Shown here: positions 1-11,316 of the stretch, in pieces
Position numbering within the stretch: position 1 is the first letter of the stretch
Layout of the letters: the number at the start of each line of letters is the position of its first letter
From: Coprinopsis marcescibilis
Taxonomy: Eukaryota; Basidiomycota; Agaricomycetes; Agaricales; Psathyrellaceae
Assembly (NCBI GenBank): GCA_004369085.1
Contig: ML210159.1
Span: 62,001-126,000 of the forward strand
Reading direction: 5' to 3'
DNA: 64,000 bases
The notes under the pieces: model-generated
Told to the model about the DNA's origin: nothing
Database searches by the model: none
Seen by the model: the letters and a program-made list of their open reading frames with translations, nothing else
Position numbers and translations under genes: made by a program

Positions 1-348
1 CAGTATCGTTGGGTGTGGCAGACATTTTGACGGTGAAACCGGGCGAGTAGGTCGTGATTAAACAGCAAGTTCAAATGCCAGCGTCGATATTTGATGGGAC
101 GCGCTCTTCGAGCTTGACGCGTCCCACGAGATGAGCACAGCCACCTGCACAGTTCGGAATACGCCCCTCGATTGCAGGGGTGGATGATAGTCGTTGCAAG
201 TTGTGGTAATACATTCGCTATAGAAATAGGCTGTCTGATAAAGGCGTAAGCCGCTGTGGGTGTGTAGTAGATCGTGAAAATGATGACTTGGTGCTACAGT
301 GTACGGTTGAAGAAAGAGGTATACAAGAGAGAATAAATAATACAATAA
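1..348. other. 3' flank of the Zn2Cys6 gene; no gene seen
   Basis: This stretch lies downstream of the stop codon of the first gene. A short minus-strand open frame exists here but has no recognisable domain or codon pattern. The DNA probably holds the 3' UTR and an intergenic edge; a neighbouring gene may begin outside the window. Confidence 0.5.
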
Positions 349-3147
349 TTATGCCACCATAGCCATGCCATCGCCACTCGACGTTCCGTCGCGGTCATCG
401 TCGAGAAGATAGTTTCTTTCAATTTCGGAAAGGATGCTCAAGAAGTCCCCTGAAAATGTTGTTAAGCCAATCGGAAGCGAGATTTGACACAAGGTAGCGA
501 CCCACATAGGTAAGCATGAGCACGGGCAGCGGATGCGGGTGCCGTTTCTGCTTTGCGAACCGCGTCGAGGAGCGTTGAGGCGACAAAGCGCACTTTGTGA
601 ACCTGAAAAATATTATCAACAAATAATCCTTTCGATCCCGAAATCGAGTCTACTCACCAAGCTTGGTCCGTTAGTTGCTATTGATTGAATGGGGATGCTG
701 TGGAGGATGTTCAGCAAGTCGCTGGCAACTGCTTCCCGATCCTCGGCAATTTTCTGTTCGTCGAGGCTTCCGTGCAAAGTCATGATAAGTTCGTCCCGGT
801 ACTGATCGATCACGAAGCGGACGAGTTGCTAACGGGGATATGAGCACGACATAGAACCTCATACAAGACTCTGGACGAACCTGCGTAACATAGAGGTTGG
901 CTTGCATCACCAGGAATGGGTTTAGGGCGTTGACCCGGGAGGCGTTGGGGTTTTCGAAGAAATCTTTGACTTCGGCGAAGGTAGCTTGGCGGAACCCAGC
1001 TCCACCATACTCCGGATTTACTTGATGGTGAGGGCTTGCTGGCTTTAATCGAAGGAGATCTGGGGTATGGCCGAGAGCAGTCATGATTCTCTGGTGGAGT
1101 GATTGGACTTCCTCAAGTCTGGCAGTGGCGAACTGGCCCTGCGGAGGCGATCGCTTGTCCACTCGAATCCGAACCAAAATCTCTCCGAGGAGTGCGAAGA
1201 TTCGTGAGATATAGTTCAACCCTGAAACGATGGCAGTCTTTCCATGAGGCTGAGGCAAGTATGCACTTGGAGTGATGCTGGATACGAATATAGTTCAGAA
1301 TATGCATTCTTAGCTGATTTTTCACACGTACTATTCGTCGTCCAGTTCCTTCGGGAAGTGGACGGTGCAATCTTCGTCGCGAAGGCAGATAGGGCGTCCA
1401 AGAAGGATAGACATCGACTTGTCAGCTGAGAGGGTGTCAGAGTGATTGCAAGGACATAAGGCCTTGTACTAACCGCCAAACAAGAGCCAGAAGATCCTCC
1501 GCCGAACTTCGCACTCGATGGGATCGAGACCCTCGTATGATGCCTCTTCGTGCAGGCGCAGTGTGACCGCAATATGTGCGGCTTCACCAAAGGCTGCGTG
1601 CTGTGTCGCGTCGTGTCCCTCACAAAAATGATAGATGCAATCGCTGTTGACGACATTAAGTCCAAGACTTCGGGAGAGAAAAGTGGGAAATTTCTTACAA
1701 GTAGCGAATCACCACGTGTGATGACGTCGGTGGGTCGTACGAAGCAATGGTAATATGTCGACTCGCTTCATGTGCGGTCTGATGGTGATGCGTTGGCTAG
1801 GTTCTCGAGAATGCGGTTACAAAGACAAATACACATACCTGTGCGAGTTTGCGCACCACAGGCCGGTCCATGGGTAAGTAGGATCGCGGGACCTGTACCA
1901 GCGTAGAAGCGACGGTCGACATGACCAGCGCAAAGAACAATGGGTCGCGCTCTTCTCGTCTGGAGTGGAGATCGGCCATAAAAGATGGTTTATGGATGCA
2001 GGGGGTTAGAGGGTGGACGAAATCAAAGAACAGAGCAATTATAAGGGCGATAGTATCTCGTGGAGCAATTTCTTCCAGTCGTCGTGGTCGATAATAATAC
2101 GAAAGAGGTGGGACAGCTTGGGGAGGCGGGATCGGCATAACCTGGGGCTGCTTGTATGGATTCCAAGCTCCAAAGGTAGGATAGTTTCCATACGCATCCG
2201 GATGATACTGGCTCTGTTCTTCGCTCTTTGGCGAAGCATGCGAATGCAGCATCGTGGCACCGTTGGCTGGTTCCACCGCCGATCGTGGCCCATTGGTGAA
2301 GGTCGGAGAATGGGGTGTTTGTGAGGGATAAGGATTATGATAGGTATCAGCAGCGATGGGGTATCGAGAAGGAGGCAGAGACATGCTCGGAATAGGTTGG
2401 TGCGGAGTCAACGAGGGTTCCAGGAAGGCAGTCGGGCTCTTTGCAATCAACGGAGACGCAATGAGATGCTGCGGTGGACTGGCAGGACTGGTGGCATTTT
2501 CGACCTCTGGAGACGCCTCCTGCGTCGTTGTTGAAGCTGCAGCAGCAGCTTCCTGAAGCCGTCTCAAATAACTGAAACTTCAAGTCAGATGGGGATGCTA
2601 CTAGAGGCGCGAAGATGCTCACAGATTAGGTGGTCCCCGTTTTTTGGGCTGGTAGTCGTATGTGCAGGGAATCCCGAGAGTTATACAGTGCCTGCACGAC
2701 TGCTTCGGATCGTCTGCATTCTCTCGTGCGCATCGTACTTTGCGCGCCCTGCATGCGTCGCAGCCTAAATGTGGGTGGTTGGTTGGGAACAAATTGCATG
2801 TCGGACACAGCGGAAATGACTAACTCTGCGATTGCCTCCTATAGAAGGGTAAATGGCTGGTTAGCAACTTGGTCAGGTAGAAGAGAGAACGACATTAACA
2901 TGATAAATATGAAGAAACGAAATGAACAAGGTAGAGGTAGGAATGAAGAGACGAGTGTGGGGGAATGCGGGGAATGTGGGGAGAGAGGGAACGATAGAGA
3001 TGAAAGTAGTGCGGAGAAACATCGGACAATTCTGTAACATACTTTCTCTTGCTTTTGCTGTTTTCGGCGTGTGAGTCCTTGAGCTGACCGTCGTCAGAAG
3101 GTGGCGATGCGGAAATATTCTCTTTCTTGAGGCGGGCTGCAGGCATT
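349..3147 (-). CDS. Zn2Cys6 (fungal-type) transcription factor
   Basis: Nuclear DNA-binding regulator. An exon near 2764-2630 encodes the binuclear zinc cluster CDACRARKVRC with the further cysteines (SCRHC, PC) and the basic tail KKRGPPN. The next exon (about 2570 to 1840) reads LYLRRLQEA, then a Ser/Pro-rich linker, then a fungal_trans-type middle homology region (FFDFVHPLTPCIHKPSF). Further exons near 1700-700 continue that domain. The last exon ends FLSILSEIERNYLL and closes at 349. The chosen start (MPAARLKKEN) opens a basic first exon. The first intron would be about 275 nt, long for this genome. The obvious GTATGT donor at its start does not give the right phase for the TTTAG acceptor before the zinc cluster, so the exon 1-2 junction or the true start is uncertain. 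The target genes cannot be inferred. Confidence 0.8.
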
Positions 3148-3674
3148 TTGCAGGGGATGAGGGGGAGGGAACGACGAAACACGGGGTGCTCTATATCGCG
3201 TCGATTGGCGATTTTGAACAGCGGTTTTCGTGTGCAGTTGTTTATGAGTTCGGCGCCTTTCTCGAGAACTTCTTTCTCCAAAAAATATATTCTCTTTAAT
3301 CCTTTGCTAGAACTGCAGAGGAAAGGTTGTTCGCGCATGGGGCTGCATCACGGGAACACCCCGCTAACATTACAACAAGCCATACGGCCAATCTCCGGAT
3401 TCGATTCACAAACCAGAGATACGGGTCTTCTTTATTTCTTGATCTCATCGTTACTACCACCGATTTCGTTTCATGCGGCATTTTTCAGAAGCTGTCCAAA
3501 AACGTTAACAGCTTATGCAGAGAGCCTCTCGCGGATCGTCTCCATTCCCATAATCTCTGCCACGTGAACCTACCGGATGAGTATTCCTGAGCGCCCCCGA
3601 TCAACCCCACACGAAGAACTCGAGTCCTGAAGCGAACCAAATGGGATTCTCTCCTAGGTTGTAGTTACTCTAGC
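3148..3674. other. intergenic: upstream of the Zn2Cys6 gene, downstream of the PPR gene
   Basis: About 530 nt between two minus-strand genes. It should hold the promoter of the transcription factor and the 3' UTR of the PPR gene. A CACGTG hexamer occurs at 3561-3566. No coding frame with recognisable content was found. Confidence 0.5.
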
Positions 3675-5966
3675 TCACACCAGTGGTTTGCGACTCTTGA
3701 TTTGGGAGATCATGGACTGGTGTTCCACTTCGGTAACTAAACGTCGCTCCTTGTGGGACACAATCGACCGAACAAGTGCTTGACGAATCCCTCGGTGCTG
3801 GTTGTCATCCCACTTCATACCTTCTCGCACGATCAGTGTCCAAAACTGAAAAGCCGCCTTGGGGTCATCCACCTTGAGAGCTGCACCGACGAGATGGATC
3901 CCTGTCTGTACAGAAGGAGCCTTGTGTTTACCCATCCAGTGTTCAGTGATTTCGAGAGTCTCTCGTACACGTTTCGCCCATTGCTCTACCGGCTCTCCCT
4001 CCCGTTCCACAGTCATTGCTGTGACAAGCCCCGTTAAGGATTTTACACTAAGCCTGCGGAGACCGATTTCCTTGACTTTGCGTGCCATCTCGTCAACAAG
4101 TTCGTAGTCGCCATGGTCAAGGGCGCGGCTCATGATGGTCCCATACGTGGTAGCGTCAGGCATGAGGCGACCACCTACAACCATTTCCTCGACAATGTCC
4201 AATGCCCGGCGAGGATTATTTTGCGAGATGCCGTTTATGCAGACGTTGATGTCGTAGATGTCAGGTATTTCCCGACGGTTCATGAGCTGCTGCATACCCC
4301 TGATGCCCTCTTCTTGCTCCCCAACTACAAAGCAAGCCCGTACGTAGGTCGTGAGGATATGGTGGGATGCTTCCTCTAAGGGCAGATGCTGTTTTTTGAA
4401 TCGTTTGAAGACGCTCAGAGAGAATTTTTTCAGACTCTTCAACCGAAGATTTAACGCCTCGAGTGTCTCCTGTTGTTCTTTCGAGAGTACCGTGTTTCGC
4501 TCGTAGTCCTTGATTTTGACTTCTGTTTGCTTGATCAGCGCAGCGAAAAGCCGAACCATAGGGATTAACAAGATAGGGTTCCCAACAACCAGCGGCCACG
4601 ACGGTCCTCGCAAGAAACGTTCGTACAGCGTTCGGGCCAAAGATGCGTTGCCAGCGGTTGCGTTGATGGCAACAAAACGCGCACAAAATTCGGTCGGGAC
4701 TGTGAGGTCGCGCTCGATGACATCCTCAGTTAAAGAACGTATAAGGTGTACCCGATCGCTGTGCTGTGAAAGGTGCTCCAAGAACCACCCCAAGGCAAAA
4801 CCTTGTGGTGGTGGATATGGATTCTTTCGATGGGCTGCTTTCTGGATGCTGAAATGGTATAGCGCCTCTGCTGCTCTGCCTTGTCCGTGTTGAGCAGCGA
4901 TTTCGTAAAACCGATTGATAAGGGTAAAGGGGACTGAAAGTGCCAGGCTGGACATCTCTATAATGGACATGCAAGCTTCTAGGGAACTGGCCACATCTTT
5001 TTGCGATGCCTTGTCGAGGATGGCTGAGATGGTGTCGGCTACGAGGGCTGGAACGGCGGGACGACATCGTTGGGTACGTTTGTCTGGAAGAAGGCCTCCC
5101 AAACAACTTGCTGCCAGAATGGGCCAGTCCCAATGAAGCGCAGACTTGGTTAATGACGAGAGGATGATGAACTTGAGGTCCGCGATTGCCAAAGCCTCTT
5201 CGGAAAGCATGGCTTCTGCAGGGACGTTCTCTGTTTGGACAAGGATGTCGAATATTTTGAGCGCTGCTTCTTCGTCACGGTGAATCAGGAAGCCGATGAG
5301 GGAGAATGCGATCTTGATTCCGTTCGTTGGCTCAAACACCAACGTGTCCATGCCTCTTGGAACGGTCAGGGTCGATAGATGTCCCAACATGGCGTCCATT
5401 GCTGCGAGCCAGATGCTTTCATCGAAAGTCTCTTGTCTGTTCTCAATGAATTGAACAAGGACCCGCGGATCGAGATGCTTTAGCTCGAATGGCGAACTGT
5501 TGAACAAATCGAGAACCGACGCGATTGTTGCAGAGTCGAACTTGTCAAGGTCGGAACGACATAGGAATTCCTGAAAAATCGTGAATCGTATTGCCGAATC
5601 CCTGCGATATATCTCGACCAAGCCTTGAATGAGTTTGTCGGCGACCTTGTACTGCTCGTGCTGCAATGCAATTTGCAACCCATTATGCAAGTCTCTCAGT
5701 GCAGGATGTTTAGACGGACCGGCTACCGCTTTGGTGAGCAGCCTGTCGGCGGAGTCCGATGAGTGACCATCCGTCGAGCGCTGGGTGTCGGGCTTTGTCG
5801 ATTCCGGTTCATTTGACCAGTCCGCGTGCGCGTCGTATAACGAGACTGTGGAGGAGTGGTTGGCACGAGCAGATAATCTTGCCCTAGGTCGGACGTATAA
5901 TGCAGTTGGGACGACGGAACTGAGTCGAGAAGTGAAAAACGGGGTGATGCGGCGGCAAAAGAACAT
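3675..5966 (-). CDS. mitochondrial pentatricopeptide-repeat-like protein, intronless
   Basis: A single uninterrupted frame of 763 residues. The N terminus (MFFCRRITPFFTSRLSSVV) is rich in Arg, Ser and hydrophobics and lacks acidic residues, as expected for a mitochondrial presequence. The body is alpha-helical. Near its C-terminal third it carries degenerate helical-repeat units with PPR character, for example VCINGISQNNPRRALDIVEE followed by DATTYGTIMSRALDHGDYEL. Known fungal PPR proteins bind organellar RNA and act in mitochondrial mRNA processing or translation; that role is inferred. The lack of introns in a 2.3 kb frame contrasts with nearly every neighbour. The gene is divergent from the GRASP gene across a 516-nt promoter region. 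A different alpha-solenoid (TPR-like) family is the main alternative. Confidence 0.75.
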   Translation of the reverse strand: MFFCRRITPFFTSRLSSVVPTALYVRPRARLSARANHSSTVSLYDAHADWSNEPESTKPDTQRSTDGHSSDSADRLLTKAVAGPSKHPALRDLHNGLQIALQHEQYKVADKLIQGLVEIYRRDSAIRFTIFQEFLCRSDLDKFDSATIASVLDLFNSSPFELKHLDPRVLVQFIENRQETFDESIWLAAMDAMLGHLSTLTVPRGMDTLVFEPTNGIKIAFSLIGFLIHRDEEAALKIFDILVQTENVPAEAMLSEEALAIADLKFIILSSLTKSALHWDWPILAASCLGGLLPDKRTQRCRPAVPALVADTISAILDKASQKDVASSLEACMSIIEMSSLALSVPFTLINRFYEIAAQHGQGRAAEALYHFSIQKAAHRKNPYPPPQGFALGWFLEHLSQHSDRVHLIRSLTEDVIERDLTVPTEFCARFVAINATAGNASLARTLYERFLRGPSWPLVVGNPILLIPMVRLFAALIKQTEVKIKDYERNTVLSKEQQETLEALNLRLKSLKKFSLSVFKRFKKQHLPLEEASHHILTTYVRACFVVGEQEEGIRGMQQLMNRREIPDIYDINVCINGISQNNPRRALDIVEEMVVGGRLMPDATTYGTIMSRALDHGDYELVDEMARKVKEIGLRRLSVKSLTGLVTAMTVEREGEPVEQWAKRVRETLEITEHWMGKHKAPSVQTGIHLVGAALKVDDPKAAFQFWTLIVREGMKWDDNQHRGIRQALVRSIVSHKERRLVTEVEHQSMISQIKSRKPLV

Positions 5967-6482
5967 GAAAGTGTCTGCACAAAACCCAGTCAGACACCAC
6001 CTTTATCTCACAGGCTATTGGCAGAGATTGCGTACCCCTTCCCTTACAGATTTTGGTTTGCCAATAATGTCGCCTGTCCAAGCTCCAGGGCCGATAATTT
6101 AGTCAAGGACGATGCCCGTTGGTGCTTCGGGCTGGGTGGTTGTCGAACAGTTCTGAACGCCAGCGCCGAGCGCCGAGCGGAAGCGACGCTCCGGAAAACT
6201 TTATGAAGGCACGTGACTGCGTAAAGGCCAACGGGCGTCTAAGCATGCAATACATAAACATAAATTCCGTCTGTACCATTTAATTTGCGTGCCCTTCGTT
6301 GTATCTCGCTTCTCTGGTTTCACAAGATAGGCCCCATGCATAGACCCTCGAATGGTTTTCAGTCTTCCAAATTGCAAAGTATGATGCGGATCAATACGGT
6401 GTGAATCCCGGCATGATGGAGCGGCCGGCACACAGCGAGGTTGTATGTAGTACTCTAGCAATACCATCTCGTTCATATAACA
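5967..6482. promoter_or_regulatory. divergent promoter region between PPR and GRASP genes
   Basis: The two start codons face away from each other across this 516-nt stretch, so it must hold both promoters. It contains a CACGTGAC octamer at 6210-6217, near the midpoint. No gene is evident inside. Confidence 0.55.
6210..6217 (+). promoter_or_regulatory. CACGTGAC element in divergent promoter
   Basis: E-box core CACGTG followed by AC, 244 nt from the PPR start and 266 nt upstream of the GRASP start. The same octamer recurs in two other divergent promoters of this window (53792 and 58519). CACGTG is the established target of bHLH factors such as Cbf1; binding here is inference. Confidence 0.4.
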
Positions 6483-7774
6483 ATGGGAGCTGAACAATCT
6501 ACCGCATCGCATGGCTTCGTCCCAGTAAAAGGGCTTCATGTTCTGAGGGTAACACCCTCATCACCCGCCTCTAAAACCGACATTGAACCCTACTTTGACT
6601 TCGTCGTTGGTTTCGAGGGCGATACTCCTTCTCCCAAGCATCATGATATCGATGCAACACAGTTAGAGAAGATAGTCGAGAGCCACGAAGGGAAGATTCT
6701 TAATCTGCTGGTTTGGAATAGTAAGAGTCAATCGACTAGAGGTGAGTCTAGAACAACGACAATGCCTCGCCATGCAGAACTAAGTGTATCTAGGGGTTTC
6801 TGTTGTGCCATCTCGAGAATGGTCACAGTCTCACCTCGACGCCACAAACCTCCAAGGCACAATTTCCAGCGCACAACCGTCACTATTGGGCCTCAGTATG
6901 CGAATGTGTGAGCCAGAAAGCGCCACCGAGAACGTTTGGCACGTCTTGGACGTGTTGGAAGGAAGCCCAGCTGAAAGTGCCGGTCTTGTTCCCATGGGCG
7001 ATTGGATCTTAGGTATACATGCTCACTCTGGAAATGGGATTCATCACCTGAACTAGCTTTTAGGATGGTCAGGAGGGGCACTGAATGCGGAAAATGATTT
7101 CTATGACCTGGTTGAGGCCGTGAGTTTCCATTTATCCGAATTAAAGCAGAAGACTAATTCGTCGTCATTTGTGATCAGCACGTCGACAAACCGCTTCGGG
7201 TATATGTGTATTCATACGACTTCGAGTGAGTGTTCCACCGTTCAACTAATCGGTGCCTCCTGATTGATGACTCTCCCAAAAAGCACCTTGAGAGAAGTCG
7301 TCTTGATTCCCAATCGGCACTGGGGTGGGGAAGGTCTACTGGGATGTGTATTCGGGTAACTGGCCCTGCTCACTCTGGTTCTTATTGTCATTTATCTGTT
7401 TCTTTCATCTCAACAGCTTCGGTTTGCTTCACAGAATCCCACCTCAGCCTGAGGGTCGGATTCCAGGATCAATACCACCGGAGTTGCTAGAAGACGAGGA
7501 TGAGTATGAGCATCAGTCACTCTTCGTCCCCGCAGACATCCAAACAGATCAACATGTAGAGCCCCAACCAGCCGAAGCGAACGAAACCTGGGGTAACAAT
7601 CACCGTGATCCCAACACAATGCATGGACATAGTCACTCCCATGTCCATCCCGGTGGAAGTTCCATCTATGGTCTTCAGCGCACTGACAATTCGACATCAT
7701 CAAGAGTTCCTCAGGCGCCAATTCCCACACGAGCAGGCGCGCCTCTTGGTCAGCTACTGAACGGAGGTTCATAA
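6483..7774 (+). CDS. GRASP-type Golgi reassembly stacking protein (Grh1-like)
   Basis: Peripheral Golgi/ER-exit-site protein that tethers membranes and supports conventional and unconventional secretion. Six exons join in frame: 6483-6741, 6785-7012, 7064-7119, 7179-7225, 7284-7355 and 7417-7774, giving about 339 residues. The start MGAEQSTASHGF has Gly2 and a serine at position 6, a plausible N-myristoylation signal. Two tandem GRASP PDZ-like modules follow. The first contains HVLRVTPSSPASKTDIEPYF and the second WHVLDVLEGSPAESAGLVP, with WILGWSGGALNAENDFYDL after it. The NRHWGGEGLLGC motif near the end of the second module is typical of the family. The C terminus is an acidic, then Pro/His/Ser-rich tail, expected to be disordered. 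All splice sites are GT..AG. Confidence 0.93.
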
Positions 7775-8614
7775 TATATTTCTGGTGTAATTAAACGAGA
7801 CTTCTCTCGCTCTTTTCTCCGCCTTCGGGCTTCTCTGCGGTACATTACGCCTTAACAAAGTTTCTCGTTTGCTCTCATTCGATTTATTTCGCGAAGCGGG
7901 CACAAATGCGCAACTGCGGTTTTTTTATCCCCGACAGCCCTCTATCTTTCGGAACCTTGGTTTCGCCAGGATGCAGGTCACGATATCACACCCCACCCTC
8001 TTCTCGTAGTTCTTCTCGCAGGACTGGCCTGTCCGATGCTCGAAACCCTTCTTTCACTTCTGTCATGAGCTTGAATTTCACGCATTTCTCCGGATGATCC
8101 CGCCCTTTTGCCTCCGAGCTTTCTGCTTCCGGAGCGCACCCAACTGTACGTTTCTCAAGATGGCTGTAGCTCCAAAGTCGATCTTTCTCATCACCCTCTG
8201 CCAGTTTTCTTCTCGCTGAGACCATGTGTTCAGATTACAGGGACCCCAGCGCGCTCAAGCCATGCGGTTTCCGAAGATGGTTGTTCCAACCGCAACTCCC
8301 CAAGGCCAAACTTGTGTGACTGAATCTGACCCGTATCCAGCGATGTGGAGATGGGCATGGCAACTTATGGCAACTCACCTGTTACACGACGCAACCTTTG
8401 CCGGAAAATTATGGCTGGTCCGAAAAAGCTCCGTTTGGGCAAGTAAATCGTTTTTACAGAGAATCAACCGCCGAGCAGGAAGCAGGAAGCAGGTGGACCC
8501 TTGACGATGGTCAAGACTTTGCTGGTCCAAATAATTTGCTTCTCCAGGCGGCCGGTAGGCGCTATAAAGAACTGAGGAGCTGCAGACAAGGCCTTTCTCC
8601 CAAACAAGCAAACC
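7775..8614. promoter_or_regulatory. intergenic; promoter of the PL4 lyase gene
   Basis: About 840 nt between two plus-strand genes. The first part should be the 3' UTR of the GRASP gene (pyrimidine-rich at 7797-7850). The right end holds a TATAAA box at 8563-8568. Open frames here lack domain content. Confidence 0.5.
8563..8568 (+). promoter_or_regulatory. TATA box of the PL4 gene
   Basis: TATAAA within CTATAAAG, 47 nt before the lyase start codon. A strong TATA box close to the start suits an inducible secreted-enzyme gene, but the transcription start is not visible in sequence. Confidence 0.5.
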
Positions 8615-11178
8615 ATGAAATATCTAGCTGCGTGTGTCGCGTTTTTGCCAGTAGCACTGGCCGCCTTCGGCGTGACCAGGTCTGGGAACAACTTCATCGT
8701 GGACTCTGGTGCCGGTCTAGTGACAACCAGTAAGCTTCTAATTCACATTAAACAGCTTTGAATTCTTTCGCTGACCCGCCACGACCCGTCACAGTCAATG
8801 CGAATAACGGCGATATTACATCCCTCAACTACAATGGGAAACAATTGCAGGATCAATCCAAGTTCACCCACCTGAGCTCTGGTCTAGGTACAGACATTAT
8901 ATTGGGTTTTAATCGAATTTATTTATCTCACGTTCAATCTCCAATCTCCAATCCATAGGAACCGCCACTGTTACATCTTCTGTGAACAACAATATCATCG
9001 TAATGACCACCAAAACCAGCACGGTTGTAAGTAGATCCCGTTACTCAAATCTCGATCCACACCTAACTGCAACGATGACTATAATATCCGAAATTGCAGA
9101 CCCACTATTACGTCGTGCGCTCTGGCATTAACACTCTGTACATTGGAACGTACATCTCTGCCCAGCCATCTGTAGGAGAGCTGCGATTCCTTGCTCGTCT
9201 CAACTGGAATTCACTCCCTAATGGACACCCAAATGCCGCCATCAGAGGCTCAAGCAGCACAATCGAAGGCTCTGACGTCTTTTTGGTCAATGGACAAACT
9301 CGCTCCAAGTTTTTCTCAAGTGTAAGCAACGCAAAAATTCTCTTTAACTGGAATAGGGCTTAACAGTCCTTCAGATTCCCTTCATCCGGGATCAAGTTCA
9401 CGGTGTGACTGGCTCGGGTGTCGGTGCTTATATCGTCATCCCAGGTGTTGGGTACGAGTCGTCCTCCGGTGGACCCTTCTTCCGAGGTAAGTTCACCGTG
9501 CAATTGTTCGGTGCGTTTTCTGACGAGCATAACTAGACATCAATAACCAGGGTGGAGATCAACAGGAGTTGTACCTCTATATGAACTCAGGTCATTACCA
9601 ACCTGATGTGAAAAGGATTGGTTTCTCTGGACCGTACGTTGAACCGTTTGGGTCTTATCTCATTAATTTTCACGAACTGGCCCAGGTATGCGCTGGTCAT
9701 CACAAACGGGTCTGCCCCGTCTGCTGATCTCGATGTGTCATTCTTCGAAAACTTGAACCTACAAGGTTATGTCCGGGCTTCGCAGCGCGGCACAGTCAGC
9801 GGATCATTCTCAGGCGTCCTTTCAGGACAGCCCGTCACCATCGGCTTGAAAGTTCGTCAAAACCTTTTGCTTGATGAAGATGAAGCAATACTAACTTTCG
9901 TCCCAGAACAATGACGCTCAGTACTGGGTCGCAGCTTCTGGGTGTGTTGGTATCTTTACCCCCCATCCTAGTCCTGACACAGTATGTTAGATCTGGCAGT
10001 GGAAGCTTCACCCGAGATTTGGTTAAACCTGGAACCTATGACGTGACGCTATATCAGGGTGAACTTGAGGCAGGCTCTGGCCGCGTTACTGTCAATGCTG
10101 GACAGACGGTCAACATCAACCTTTCATCCAACCTGAGCAGGCCTAATGTCATCTGGTCGATCGGTAATTGCACTTTTGCATCCCTTATATCTTACTTACC
10201 ATTGACTTCAAATATCCAGGTACCCCAGACGGTACTCCAAAAGGGTACGGCGGAATCATCGTATGTCTCTGTGAATTCTGTACTGACCTTGGATTTCAAT
10301 GTAGATTCCTCAACGCGGATAAGATTGAGACTATGCACCCGTGAGTACGGCGGTAAATTTTTCTCGGATAACACCCTGATTGAAGCTTCGTAGCTCGGAT
10401 TCTCGAATGGGTAATTGGGGTCCTATCACGTTTACCGTCGGTTCAAGCCCTGTTTCGGCGTTCCCAATGGCGCAGTTCAAGAGTGTGAGCCAAGCTTCTG
10501 GCCTCAGCACCGCGTTAAAATCTAACGTTGATTCCTCCCTAGGCCAACAGCCCCACTACTATCAGGTGGAACGCTGCGTCCAACCAGATTGGTTAGAATG
10601 AACTTCGTTGTGTCGCCTAGTTTGATCCTCACATGAAAATCGCTCGACCATAGGTGCCCGAACCTTGCGTATCCGTACTACCGGTTCCTTCGCTGGCGGA
10701 AGGCCGTCCATCACCGTGAACAATTGGTCTTCCAGTGCCCCGGGAGGTATGTCTTGTATGTGCTTTGCATCAGACCGTTTCTGATGTCATGCATCAAGCT
10801 CCTCGGAACCTGAATTCAAGAGGGTGAGTATACGAATTACGGGAGAGACCTTGCGTTGATATGTCCACTAGCGTCACTCGCGGCACCTGGCGTGGGGACA
10901 ACATATCCTGTAAGTAATGTTACTTTAGGATACCCATAGTGTCCAAATCAGCTAACGCGAATTGTCGACCCTATTAGACGACTACAACATTCCAGCTGGT
11001 GCGTCTTTCGCCTCGGTTGCATAGATATGTTGAGGCATTAATGCTGATTTGATTGCCATCACTTCCAGGCACTCTCATCGCTGGTCAAAACACTATCAAC
11101 ATCCACGTCGTCAGTGGAAGCTCCGGGGACCGTTTCTTGAGCCCCAACTTCATTTTCGATTCAGTCGAACTTTTCTAA
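8615..11178 (+). CDS. secreted rhamnogalacturonan lyase, polysaccharide lyase family 4
   Basis: Cleaves the alternating rhamnose-galacturonate backbone of pectin by beta-elimination, outside the cell. Exon 1 (8615-8729) encodes a signal peptide, [20 protein letters not shown], then [16 protein letters not shown]. Later exons give the N-terminal catalytic beta-sandwich ([55 protein letters not shown]). The fibronectin-III-like middle module includes [19 protein letters not shown]. The C-terminal carbohydrate-binding-like module has TPDGTPKGY near its start and ends [14 protein letters not shown]. The order and closing motif match fungal RGL4 enzymes, and the length, roughly 530 residues, is normal for them. 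More than ten introns are needed, several around 50 nt; the joins near 10600-11050 are the least certain. The gene converges on the MATH-BTB gene, with 138 nt between stop codons. Confidence 0.88.
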
Positions 11179-11316
11179 GCAACGGCCAAGCCCAGACTCA
11201 TGACTTCAACTGTCAAAGTGGCTATCAATACTGCGGTCGACCAGATACACTGATAATTCTACATCTCAAAATATACATACAGTTGTCTTCGAGCAACATA
11301 TGCGCACCGACCACCC

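Noticed and set aside
1714..1719. CACGTG inside a near-palindrome
   Set aside because: It lies in an exon of the Zn2Cys6 gene, so the match is more likely coding than regulatory.
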